Of a stretch of DNA of 64,000 nt, positions 25,707 to 32,901 are shown piece after piece. How positions within the stretch are numbered: position 1 is the stretch's first letter; each line of letters opens with the position of its first letter. Both the position numbers and the translations under genes were made by a program. The stretch is from JADJRH01 sp046351455 (GTDB taxonomy: Bacteria > Myxococcota_A > Polyangia > Polyangiales > Polyangiaceae), in the NCBI GenBank assembly GCA_046351455.1, contig JAXLYM010000002.1, positions 434,001 through 498,000 of the forward strand. Direction: 5' to 3'. Under the pieces are notes generated by a model. The model was not told the origin of the DNA. It worked only from the letters and a program-made list of their open reading frames with translations, and searched no databases.

Positions 25707-26686
25707 TGCTGCGCCGGAGGCCGAAGGTTGCGTCGGCGGCGGTGGCGCTGCTCGCGCTCCTGGCCGTGTCGCGCCCCGGTGAGGCGGAGGTGCCGGTCGG
25801 CGGCGCTGCGGTGGACACGGCGGGCGCGGGCTCCGATTTCGAGCGGCTGCTCGGCAAGCTCGACGCCGAAGAGAAGTCGCTCCAGGCCGAGATGGCGGCG
25901 GGCACGGCGGATCTCGCGGTGGTGCGGCAGCGCATCATCTTGCGGGGTCGGGCCTATTACAAGCTGGTGCGCGCGGGCCTTCTGCCGGCGGGCGGCGGCT
26001 TCGACGCGCTCGTGGATCACGCCGCGAAGGTGGAGCGCGTGCGCCTCGCGCTGGAGCGGGACCTCGCGACCGAAAAGCGCTTGATCGCCCGCGGATCCGA
26101 GATCTCGGATCGGCTGGTGCACCTGCGGGCCGAGCGGGAGCCGCTGGCCATTCAGCGCGAGGCCATGGTGCGCGCGCGGACGGCGCTGGCGCAGGCGGAC
26201 GAGCGTCGCGCGGCGTTCGCGCGGGCCTTCGAGACGTCCGAGCGGCCCGACCACGTGGCGATTTACGGGGCGGATCTCGGCCCCGGCGATGTCGATGCCA
26301 AGGCCGGATTCAAGGCCATGAAGGGCCGACTGCTGCTGCCGATCGCGGGCCGCGCGGAGGTGCGTCGCCTCTCCAGGGCCGCGGGCGTGCAAGGGGTGGA
26401 GTTCGCGGCGCCGATGGGGACGGCCGTGCGCAGCGTGGCCGCGGGCAGAGTGGCATTCGCGGACCGCTACGACGACTACGGCATGACCGTGCTCCTCGAT
26501 CACGGCGACCACTACTATTCGCTGTATGCCAATCTCGGCAGCGTGGATGTCCGCGTGGGCGAGACAGTGGCCGGCGGCGGCCGCATTGGCACGGTCGGCA
26601 GCACGGCCGATAAACCCTCTGCCCTCGTATTCGAGATCCGGAAGAACGAGAACGCCCTCGACGCCGCGACCTGGCTCGGGCTCTGA
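25706..26686 (+). CDS. EnvC-like LytM-domain protein with degenerate catalytic site
   Basis: A 326-residue exported protein: signal peptide (VALLALLAVSRPGEA), a charged helical region (about 50-200, likely coiled coil, rich in Arg/Glu) and a C-terminal LytM/M23 domain (about 225-320). The zinc ligands of active M23 peptidases are gone: the expected G-x-D-F reads GVEFAAP, YAHL reads YANL, and the HLHFEIR motif reads SALVFEIR. E. coli EnvC is also catalytically dead and activates amidases under FtsEX control; gene order after ftsEX and this degeneracy support the same job here. An amidase is not encoded nearby. Confidence 0.9.
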   Translation: MLRRRPKVASAAVALLALLAVSRPGEAEVPVGGAAVDTAGAGSDFERLLGKLDAEEKSLQAEMAAGTADLAVVRQRIILRGRAYYKLVRAGLLPAGGGFDALVDHAAKVERVRLALERDLATEKRLIARGSEISDRLVHLRAEREPLAIQREAMVRARTALAQADERRAAFARAFETSERPDHVAIYGADLGPGDVDAKAGFKAMKGRLLLPIAGRAEVRRLSRAAGVQGVEFAAPMGTAVRSVAAGRVAFADRYDDYGMTVLLDHGDHYYSLYANLGSVDVRVGETVAGGGRIGTVGSTADKPSALVFEIRKNENALDAATWLGL

Positions 26687-26780
26687 GACAGGACCCTTGG
26701 ACGCGGCGACCAGGCTCGGCCTCTGAGACAGGACTGTTGACGCGGTGACCTTGACTCGGGCTCTCCGATAGAGCTGTTGG
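26661..26780 (+). repeat. Three tandem copies of a ~40-base unit including the end of the EnvC-like gene
   Basis: Copies at 26661-26700, 26701-26739 and 26740-26780; each reads ACGC(C/G)G(C/T)GACC...CTCGG(G/C)CTCT and ends near TGTTGG or CTTGG. The first copy encodes the final residues (AATWLGL, stop) of the gene, so the others are downstream echoes of its 3' end. Confidence 0.8.
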
Positions 26781-26820
26781 GTCGGGCTGCAGGCGACGCG
26801 CGCGTCGCACCGGCGTGTGA

Positions 26821-26826
26821 TAGGCT
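26821..26826 (+). promoter_or_regulatory. Leaderless-type -10 element TAGGCT
   Basis: TAGGCT, 7 bases, then the ATG at 26834; no Shine-Dalgarno. Same hexamer and spacing as at 9697-9702. Confidence 0.5.
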
Positions 26827-26833
26827 CGCGCGC

Positions 26834-27724
26834 ATGGCGCCTCGTTCTTCGCGCGCGATGCATTGCCCGCCCGCCGGCGGGGGGGACGCGGCACGTTTTC
26901 CGGGCCATGGAGAGCCTCGGCTTTCGCCGGACGACAGGCTCGCGCCGCCGGAGACGCGCTTGGAGTACCTCCGAGGTGTGGAGGTGTTTGCAGCGCCGGC
27001 GGACGAGCCGCACGCGCACCAGCACAGCCAGGTCGACCGGGTGGTGGGGGCGCACGTCAAGAGCCCGTACGCGGTGGCGATCGACATGTTGACGCGGGTG
27101 GACGACGCCTCGGACTTCGCGCCCGACGTGAGCGTGTACGAGCCTATCTTCGACCGCAAGACCAAGGAGAAGACGGGTCGGAAGCTGGAGGAGATCGCCT
27201 TCGAGGTGATCGACAAGCAGGCGCAGTCCGTGCCGACGAAGAAGGCGATGGACCTCGTGGCGCGCGGTGTTCGCCGGGTCTTTTGCTTGGTGGTGCGGGA
27301 CCGCCAGCTCTCGGAGTGGTCGCGCGAGCGCGGCCGGTGGGAGCCGCTGGGCCCTGGCGCGCTCATCGAAGACCGATGTTTCGTTCGCCCGATCCGAGCG
27401 GACGCGCTGGTGAGCTCGCTGCTCGCGGAGGACGAGATCGCGCGCGCCTTGCTCGCGAAGAGGCCGCCCGCCATCGAGGCCGCGCTCCAGGAGAGCCACA
27501 CGGAGGGCCGCGTGGAGGGCCGCGTGGAGGGCCGCGTGGAGGGCCGCGCAGAGGGATTGGCCGAAGGAAAACAGCAGAGCATCCTCCGGATCCTCGAAAA
27601 GCGCGGCCTCACCGTCCCCAAGCGCTTGCACGCCCGCATCGTGGAGACGACGGATCTCGCCTTGTTGGATCGCTGGCTCGACGAAGCGCTGACCGCCGAG
27701 AAGGCCAGTGACCTGAAGTCGTAG
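26834..27724 (+). CDS. PD-(D/E)XK nuclease-fold protein (Uma2/DUF820-like) with EGR repeat tail
   Basis: A 296-residue cytoplasmic protein. The nuclease-fold core shows the acidic positions in SDFAPDVSVYEP and EIAFEVIDKQAQSV, the usual DUF820/Uma2 pattern PD...(E)-V. The C-terminal part has four EGRVEGR-type repeats encoded by a 12-base tandem repeat (27503-27550), then a short helical tail (ILRILEKRGLTVPKRLHARI) found in many transposase- or recombination-associated PD-(D/E)XK proteins. Whether it cuts DNA is unproven. ATG 26834 is preferred to 26777 because of TAGGCT seven bases upstream. It opens the accessory island. Confidence 0.75.
   Translation: MAPRSSRAMHCPPAGGGDAARFPGHGEPRLSPDDRLAPPETRLEYLRGVEVFAAPADEPHAHQHSQVDRVVGAHVKSPYAVAIDMLTRVDDASDFAPDVSVYEPIFDRKTKEKTGRKLEEIAFEVIDKQAQSVPTKKAMDLVARGVRRVFCLVVRDRQLSEWSRERGRWEPLGPGALIEDRCFVRPIRADALVSSLLAEDEIARALLAKRPPAIEAALQESHTEGRVEGRVEGRVEGRAEGLAEGKQQSILRILEKRGLTVPKRLHARIVETTDLALLDRWLDEALTAEKASDLKS
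27503..27550 (+). repeat. 12-base tandem repeat inside coding sequence (four copies)
   Basis: Unit GAGGGCCGCGTG, encoding Glu-Gly-Arg-Val; the fourth copy ends CGCA. It keeps frame, so copy number can change without breaking the gene. Confidence 0.9.
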
Positions 27725-27780
27725 AGCCGGCACCGCGCCTGTCCGGTCGCGCGGACTGCCTATCGGCCAATCGGATGCGC

Positions 27781-27786
27781 TATCCT
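27781..27786 (+). promoter_or_regulatory. Leaderless-type -10 element TATCCT
   Basis: TATCCT, 7 bases, ATG at 27794; no Shine-Dalgarno. Confidence 0.5.
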
Positions 27787-27793
27787 GCTGCGC

Positions 27794-28279
27794 ATGGAAG
27801 GCTCGGCGTTCGAGGAAGACGGCTTTTTTCGGGCCCTCACGACGAGCGGGGCGCGGGTCTTGTTGCTCGGACGGCGCGCCATGATCGCGCTCGGAGCGCC
27901 GGTGCTGACAGCGGACTACGACCTCTGGATCCACCCCGACGACATCGCTCTTCTCAACACCGCGATGGCCCCCTTCGATCTGCGCCCCAATCATCCGCCG
28001 GACGTCGCACGGAGTCGGGGGCGATACGTGCTGGAGAATGACGAGCACGTGGACGTGCTGGTGGCGCCGAGCTGCTCGACGAAGGACGGTGAGCCGGTCG
28101 CGTTCGACGATGTGTGGGCGCGACGGAGGATCGTGCAGTATCGAGGAGGGGAGTCGGTGGCCGTACCGTGCATCGAGGATTTGATCCAGACGAAGCGGTG
28201 GAGCATGCGGCCCAAGGATCTGGCGGATATCGAGCTGCTCAAGACGTTGAAGCTGGAGGAAGAAGAAGAGGAGTCATGA
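27794..28279 (+). CDS. Nucleotidyltransferase-fold protein (AbiEii/MNT-like)
   Basis: A 161-residue protein with the core of small nucleotidyltransferases: GARVLLLGRRAMIALGAP, then the paired acids in TADYDLWIHPDD and a third Asp in DEHVDVLVAP. The usual GGxA or GS loop reads GRRA, so catalytic status is uncertain. The C-terminus is acidic (EEEEEES). Proteins of this type are antitoxins or toxins in nucleotidyltransferase-based toxin-antitoxin and abortive-infection pairs. The stop overlaps the ATG of a small partner gene (ATGA), the layout expected of such a pair. Calling it a toxin-antitoxin system is inference. Confidence 0.75.
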   Translation: MEGSAFEEDGFFRALTTSGARVLLLGRRAMIALGAPVLTADYDLWIHPDDIALLNTAMAPFDLRPNHPPDVARSRGRYVLENDEHVDVLVAPSCSTKDGEPVAFDDVWARRRIVQYRGGESVAVPCIEDLIQTKRWSMRPKDLADIELLKTLKLEEEEEES

Positions 28280-28563
28280 GAAAGCCCCTCTCCCCGGCGG
28301 CAGAGGCCATTTACGAGAGGTCCCTCGAACCGGAGGAGTTCGACAGGCTGCTGCGGGAGGCGCTCGCGAATACACAGCAGATGGAGCGGAATCGAGAGCT
28401 GCTCCGCTGGTTCAAGCGCCGATACCCAACAGCCAGGGACCGCCTGGCGTACGCCCGCCGCAAGTACGCCGAATGGACCCGAGAGTGCGAGATCGTCTCC
28501 CCGGAAGAGGCCGCGGAAAACGGCAAAAGCGGCACGACGAAGGAATTGCCCCCTCATTCGTGA
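28276..28563 (+). CDS. Small helical partner protein of the nucleotidyltransferase
   Basis: A 95-residue, strongly charged, mostly helical protein (EFDRLLREALANTQQMERNR, RYPTARDRLAYARRKYAEWT) with no recognised family. Its ATG overlaps the upstream stop, so it is translationally coupled and probably a binding partner of the nucleotidyltransferase-like protein. It is too long for the very small Phd-type antitoxins and lacks a helix-turn-helix I can recognise. A family-A hairpin repeat begins one base after the stop. Confidence 0.7.
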   Translation: MRKPLSPAAEAIYERSLEPEEFDRLLREALANTQQMERNRELLRWFKRRYPTARDRLAYARRKYAEWTRECEIVSPEEAAENGKSGTTKELPPHS

Positions 28564-28564
28564 T

Positions 28565-28637
28565 GCCCACCCCCGGCCACGTGCTGCGCCCGTGTCCGCC
28601 CCTCCCAATTCGCGTGCTCCGCCCGCGAAGGGAGGGG
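28565..28637 (-). repeat. Dispersed hairpin repeat family A, copy 4 (reverse orientation)
   Basis: Reads TGCCCACCCCCGGCCACGTG ... CCCCTCCC ... GGGAGGGG on the plus strand, the reverse of copies 1-3. It begins one base after a stop on the plus strand and lies 55 bases beyond the stop of the NACHT gene on the minus strand, so it could end either transcript. Confidence 0.8.
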
Positions 28638-28691
28638 CACGTTTCGTTTCTTGGGAAACTACGCAGACTGTTCGGCTGTTTGGCAGAAGCC

Positions 28692-31661
28692 TTATCCTGC
28701 TTTGGGATTTTCTTCATGCTCGACACCCTCGTCCTGCACGGCAATGGCAGACGGCGCAACGGCCGTGATGTCGAAGCCCACCGGCCATTGGGTACGACGG
28801 TCGTATCGGACTCGGCCTAATTTCGCCCCTTCAAGATTCGCATCGACTAGATTCGCCGCGATCAAATTTGCCCCTTCGAGATTCGCATTGATTAGTTTCG
28901 TCCCTTCGAGTTTCGCCTCTTCGAGATTCACCGCGATCAGATTCGCCGCGATCAGATTCGCCGCGATCAGATTCGCCTGCGCAAGATTTGCCTGGGTAAA
29001 ATTCGTCTGCGCGAGATTCGCCTGGAAGAGATTCGCCTGGAAGAGATTCGCCGCGATCAGATTCGCCAATTGGAGATTCGCCAATTGGAGATTCGCCGCG
29101 ATCAGATTCGTCTGGATGAGATTTGCCTGGAAGAGATTTGCCTGGGAGAGATTTGCCTGGATGAGATTCGCTTGGATGAGATCCGTCACTTCGAGATTCG
29201 CTTGGACGAGATTCGCCCCCGGAAGTTGTGACCGGCGGAGACTTGCTCCACGCAAGTGGGCTTTCGGCGCCGACAAGCGTGGTGCAAGCACAATGGCATT
29301 CTTGTCAGCGACCCAGAACCACGCGAGCAACGTTCGAAGCGTGGTTGACCTGCTCTGCGACATCCCTTCGGAGCCCTTGATGGAGCTTCCAATCGCAAGC
29401 GCAGCCTCCCGCAAGGCAGGACGGAGATCTGTCAACCAGGAGGGCTCCTTGCCCAGTTTGGGAGATTCCTCGTTGAAGCACTCGTTGGCCCACTCGGCGA
29501 TCTTCTTACGGTCTTCGTCGTCGAAGTCGGGGCCATCCAGAATTTGGACGAGGAATTCAAACGTCCCATCGCCCTCTCCAAGCAACCTGGCGCCCAATAA
29601 GCTCTCTTCTAGTGTCCCTTGCTTTCTTGCGGTCGCTTCAATAATGCGGCGGAGGCGACCCGCCCAGTAACGCGCGACCAGAAATTCTCGAAAGCTCTTG
29701 TGACCAAATAAAATGCGATCGTTGCCCCCATGGTGATCCGCTTGCAGGACGAGCAAGACACCGATCTTGATCATCTCCTCGGCGCGAGGATCGCTGCGAA
29801 TCTTGAGCTCGTCGCGCAGGATCGCAGTCACCTCGTGGAGCGTCAGGTCACTCCCCTGCTGTTCACACCGTTGCCCTTCCCAGGCGATGCGACCCATCAA
29901 CCACAACATGCCTTGCGCGAGCGCCACAGGCTCCGAGTCTGACGATCGCGGTTTCTTGATTTCGTCGTTATCGACAAGCGCCTCCAGCAGTCTCCGCGAG
30001 GCGTCGATCACCGGCTGATGACCTTCGTGCCTTTGCTGGTCTTGCTGGCATTTCCCGGCGGCGATCTGAAGGAAAAACCGCTCGTAGATCTCGGCCCGTT
30101 GCAGCGTCACCCCCTCTTGCTGCGCATCCCACGTCAGCGCCGTCATGAAGAGGAGGATGGGTGTCGTCACGACATCGAGCAGGTTCTTCGCCTTGATCTG
30201 CTCAGTCGTGATCGGCGGCTTCCCGCTGAGGCGATTCCACCGGTCGAGCCACTCCCCCACTTGCCCGCCCACCCGCGGCTTCGGTGGACCTTCGGCCTCC
30301 GCGGCTTTGCCGTCTTCATTCTCCAAGCGAAGGTGCTGCACATCGATGACAGGAATCCCTCTCAGCTTCTCCTCCGATGGAAGCACCCCTTTGCGCGACA
30401 GCACGACCGCACGATGTCGCTCGCTCACTTGGTCATCGAGCCCCTTGAAGAAGTCCTCCACCTCTGCCGAAGTCAGCGCGACCTCATCCAGGCCATCCAC
30501 AATGTAGACAATTCGCTCCATCTCGGCGGGGCGCACCAGCGCGCCATCATCCAGCGTGAGGTCAATCTTCAGCGCACGTGCTTGATTGCGGAACGCCCGC
30601 GGAAGCACCTTTGCGAGCGATGGGTCGTGGTTCGCAAAGTCCACCCCGCACTTGATGAACACCGGGTACACGAGATCGGGCGAAGAGGTGGTTTTCCCCC
30701 CCAGGTATGCCTCTGCCCATTCGCACGCGAGCGTCCGCGCCGTGAGCGATTTCCCGTGCCCGAAATCACCGCGCACCACTACGATCTTGTGCTCGCGGAG
30801 CAGATCCCGAACGAGCTGCCGGATCGGCTCCCGCCGTTCGATCTTCCTGGGTTCTTTCTCAACCACCCACACCCCATCCGGCTCCACGTAGATGTCCTCC
30901 AGCGGCATGTTCGGCACCCCCGGTGTCTCCACCTCCCCGAACACATGCTGCCTTTTCCACGTGGATACCCCGCGTACGATCAGCTCGCGGAGCAGCTGCG
31001 GTCGCGCCGCGGCGATCTCCGTCATGCTGCGCGCCACTTCGACGCCCCCCGGCGATACGAGCGCCTCCGCGTACGCCAGCCGATAGGCCCTCTCGAACTC
31101 CAGCCGTGCCCCTGGATCCTCCATCTCCAAGAGTCGCGCTTGCGTCCCGTCGCCCTCTTCGAGCAGCGGATTCGTGAACGCCTCCCACAATGCCTGATAA
31201 CAAGGCGAGCTGAGCGGCGCGTCCACCATCGCCGACAGCACCTCGAACGTCCTCTGTGGACTCCCTTCCTCCGCTCCCGCGATCCGATCCAGCGCGCGCC
31301 GAAGCCGCGTCTCGATGTCCGTGCGGCGCTCCTCCTCCTTCTTCGAGAGGAAGAATCGTTGCAACCTTGACGGGCTCCCCAACCCCGGCGCGAGCTTCTT
31401 GTCGTCCGCCCAGTGATCGCCGCACGCCGTCCCGAACGCGCGCATCACGAGGGCCGTGTGGAGCGCGAACATCCGGGGGGAGGCGCCGCCTCCAGACTTG
31501 AGCATTCCGACCAGCTCGGCGCTGCCGCTCACGAAGGTCTCGATCTGCTCCAGCTCCTCCACCTTGAGGGACCAGTCCCGACGGACTTTGTACGCCGCGA
31601 GGCCCACGCTGAACGCCTTCCCCAGGACCTTGAGCGCCACCCCCATCGTCACCGGCTCCAT
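28692..31661 (-). CDS. NACHT-type STAND NTPase with C-terminal pentapeptide repeats
   Basis: A 989-residue protein. Residues 1-280 are an unassigned, mostly helical N-terminal region. The NACHT NTPase follows: Walker A GDFGHGKS (298-305) and Walker B IVYIVDGLDEV (384-394), the YIVDGLDE form typical of NACHT. A winged-helix-type segment carries FGHKSFREFLVARYW. The C-terminal 140 residues (about 805-945) are A-x-L pentapeptide repeats (QANLIQANLSQANL, IAANLIAANL) predicted to stack as a right-handed beta-helix, then a 40-residue tail. Such NTPases in bacteria sense phage or other triggers through the C-terminal repeats and act through the N-terminus. GGAGG precedes the ATG. Base composition is lower in GC than its neighbours, suggesting transfer. 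Confidence 0.88.
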   Translation of the reverse strand: MEPVTMGVALKVLGKAFSVGLAAYKVRRDWSLKVEELEQIETFVSGSAELVGMLKSGGGASPRMFALHTALVMRAFGTACGDHWADDKKLAPGLGSPSRLQRFFLSKKEEERRTDIETRLRRALDRIAGAEEGSPQRTFEVLSAMVDAPLSSPCYQALWEAFTNPLLEEGDGTQARLLEMEDPGARLEFERAYRLAYAEALVSPGGVEVARSMTEIAAARPQLLRELIVRGVSTWKRQHVFGEVETPGVPNMPLEDIYVEPDGVWVVEKEPRKIERREPIRQLVRDLLREHKIVVVRGDFGHGKSLTARTLACEWAEAYLGGKTTSSPDLVYPVFIKCGVDFANHDPSLAKVLPRAFRNQARALKIDLTLDDGALVRPAEMERIVYIVDGLDEVALTSAEVEDFFKGLDDQVSERHRAVVLSRKGVLPSEEKLRGIPVIDVQHLRLENEDGKAAEAEGPPKPRVGGQVGEWLDRWNRLSGKPPITTEQIKAKNLLDVVTTPILLFMTALTWDAQQEGVTLQRAEIYERFFLQIAAGKCQQDQQRHEGHQPVIDASRRLLEALVDNDEIKKPRSSDSEPVALAQGMLWLMGRIAWEGQRCEQQGSDLTLHEVTAILRDELKIRSDPRAEEMIKIGVLLVLQADHHGGNDRILFGHKSFREFLVARYWAGRLRRIIEATARKQGTLEESLLGARLLGEGDGTFEFLVQILDGPDFDDEDRKKIAEWANECFNEESPKLGKEPSWLTDLRPALREAALAIGSSIKGSEGMSQSRSTTLRTLLAWFWVADKNAIVLAPRLSAPKAHLRGASLRRSQLPGANLVQANLEVTDLIQANLIQANLSQANLFQANLIQTNLIAANLQLANLQLANLIAANLFQANLFQANLAQTNFTQANLAQANLIAANLIAANLIAVNLEEAKLEGTKLINANLEGANLIAANLVDANLEGAKLGRVRYDRRTQWPVGFDITAVAPSAIAVQDEGVEHEENPKAG

Positions 31662-31836
31662 CTTCGTCCTCCGCGCGCGACTTCCAGCGCCGCACGTCGC
31701 ACACGACGCATACTACGCGCACCGCCGAGCCGGCGCGGGAATGTGGTGGCTTCACTGGTGCGTACTGCCGGTTCGATGAGGATGCACCGGGAGTCATCCA
31801 TCCATGCACCCTCGGTCCTCCGCAGAGGACCCGCTC

Positions 31837-31960
31837 TTCGATCACCTCGAACCGCCGCTTCACTCCAGGCGAAGCGTCTCTCCCATCCGCGACGACTCCC
31901 ACTTCGATCCCGTCGAACCGGGAGTCCTCCGTCGATCACCCCTCCTTCGATCCCGTCAAA
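31837..31960. promoter_or_regulatory. Three inverted repeats TTCGATCNCSTCGAA, candidate operators
   Basis: TTCGATCACCTCGAA (31837), TTCGATCCCGTCGAA (31903) and TTCGATCCCGTCAAA (31946): arms TTCGA/TCGAA with a five-base centre. They lie 176-299 bases upstream of the NACHT start. Repetition of one palindrome in a noncoding gap is typical of repressor or activator sites. Confidence 0.5.
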
Positions 31961-31986
31961 CCACCTCTTCGAGGAGGCCAAAGACT

Positions 31987-32006
31987 AGGTCCTCCCGGGA
32001 GGACCT
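31987..32006. promoter_or_regulatory. Perfect 20-base palindrome
   Basis: AGGTCCTCCCGGGAGGACCT, no spacer. Could be a dimeric-protein site or a hairpin end of a transcript. Confidence 0.45.
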
Positions 32007-32268
32007 CCGGTGCACCACAGCACACTGGCCCTCCTCCCTGCCAAACCGCCGGTCCAACCCATGAGGACCGCTCGCTCCCACAGATCCAGCGCCATCCTGC
32101 GAAAAGGCCCCGCCTCTTCGAAAGCCCAAACTCGCCCCCTCACTGCCATGCTCCGCTCGCACGACTGGCCACATCTCGCACTCATCTCATGCAAGGCAGG
32201 ATTCCCACATTGCCAGTCCACAGGGGTGCACTTAACGTCTCTTCTGCCACTGGGAGGCAATGAAACGT

Positions 32269-32772
32269 ATGGATAACAAAGTCGGCGACAACGTCCCCTC
32301 GCAAAAGAAGCTCGATGATCTGCTCGCGCAGCTGCGCGACGTGGTCGGGGAGCTTCAGAAGTTCTGCGTCACCCTTCAACCCGACGAGCGGAAGGCCACC
32401 GCCAAACCCCACAAAGGCGCGGAGAAGCCCGCTCGCAACGTGCACAACCTCGCTCAACGCTACGATATCCACGTCAAGAACGTCCCGCTCGACGGGATGT
32501 TGAACGACGTGCGACTGTCGGAGTCGATCGAGCCCTTCGCGAAGGCCCTGGCCCTCGGCGCGCAGATCTCCGCCGACACCAAGCTCCAGGCGAACTCGGA
32601 GTATTACACGGCCTTCCTCGCGTACTACGGCGCCCTCTCCCAGGCCGCCGAGCACGACCCGAACCTGGCCGCGGAGCTGAAGGAGACTCAGGAAGAGATG
32701 CGCAAAGTGCGGCAACGCAAGGGCGGCGACGATTCGAACAATGCCTCTCCACCGGCCGGCCCCACGGGCTGA
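32269..32772 (+). CDS. Hypothetical helical protein
   Basis: A 167-residue cytoplasmic protein (170 from the alternative ATG at 32260). The N-terminal half is helical and charged (QKKLDDLLAQLRDVVGELQK), followed by a Lys-rich stretch and a second helical region (FAKALALGAQISADTKLQAN, LKETQEEMRKVRQRKGG); the last 20 residues are disordered. No family is recognised. GGGAGG at 32252-32257 is 11 bases before the second ATG and only 2 before the first, so the start is uncertain. It is transcribed divergently from the NACHT gene and could share its operator region. Confidence 0.65.
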   Translation: MDNKVGDNVPSQKKLDDLLAQLRDVVGELQKFCVTLQPDERKATAKPHKGAEKPARNVHNLAQRYDIHVKNVPLDGMLNDVRLSESIEPFAKALALGAQISADTKLQANSEYYTAFLAYYGALSQAAEHDPNLAAELKETQEEMRKVRQRKGGDDSNNASPPAGPTG

Positions 32773-32888
32773 CCACGGCATGAGCCACCACGGCTGACCT
32801 CCACGCGCTCCCGACGGCGGCTCACTCACAGAGCCCGCCGGCGGGATTTTCCTCCCCCGCCGACGCTTCCCTTGCAGCGCGATCCCGC

Positions 32889-32894
32889 TATGCT
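32889..32894 (+). promoter_or_regulatory. Leaderless-type -10 element TATGCT
   Basis: TATGCT, 7 bases, ATG at 32902. An earlier in-frame ATG at 32890 lies inside this hexamer, which argues for 32902 as the start. Confidence 0.5.
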
Positions 32895-32901
32895 GGGCGC
32901 C

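Larger units (their letters stand above)
31662..32259. other. 598-base noncoding region with repeated palindromes upstream of the NACHT gene
   Basis: No gene is supported. Three near-identical 15-base inverted repeats TTCGATCNCSTC(G/A)AA lie at 31837-31851, 31903-31917 and 31946-31960, and a perfect 20-base palindrome at 31987-32006. The gap lies between divergent genes and is the longest noncoding stretch in the window. Confidence 0.75.

Noticed and set aside
24110..28048. A minus-strand open frame of about 1300 codons antisense to ftsEX and the EnvC-like gene
   Set aside because: It is the high-GC shadow of the plus-strand genes: Arg/His/Ala-rich, with no domain and no signal peptide.
28830..29260. 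Regular short repeats that could suggest a CRISPR array
   Set aside because: They are in frame and encode pentapeptide repeats of the NACHT protein; there are no spacers.
32246..32257. GCCACTGGGAGG, identical to the start of repeat family B
   Set aside because: Only 12 bases match and nothing of the rest of B follows; GGGAGG here serves as a ribosome-binding site for the gene at 32269.
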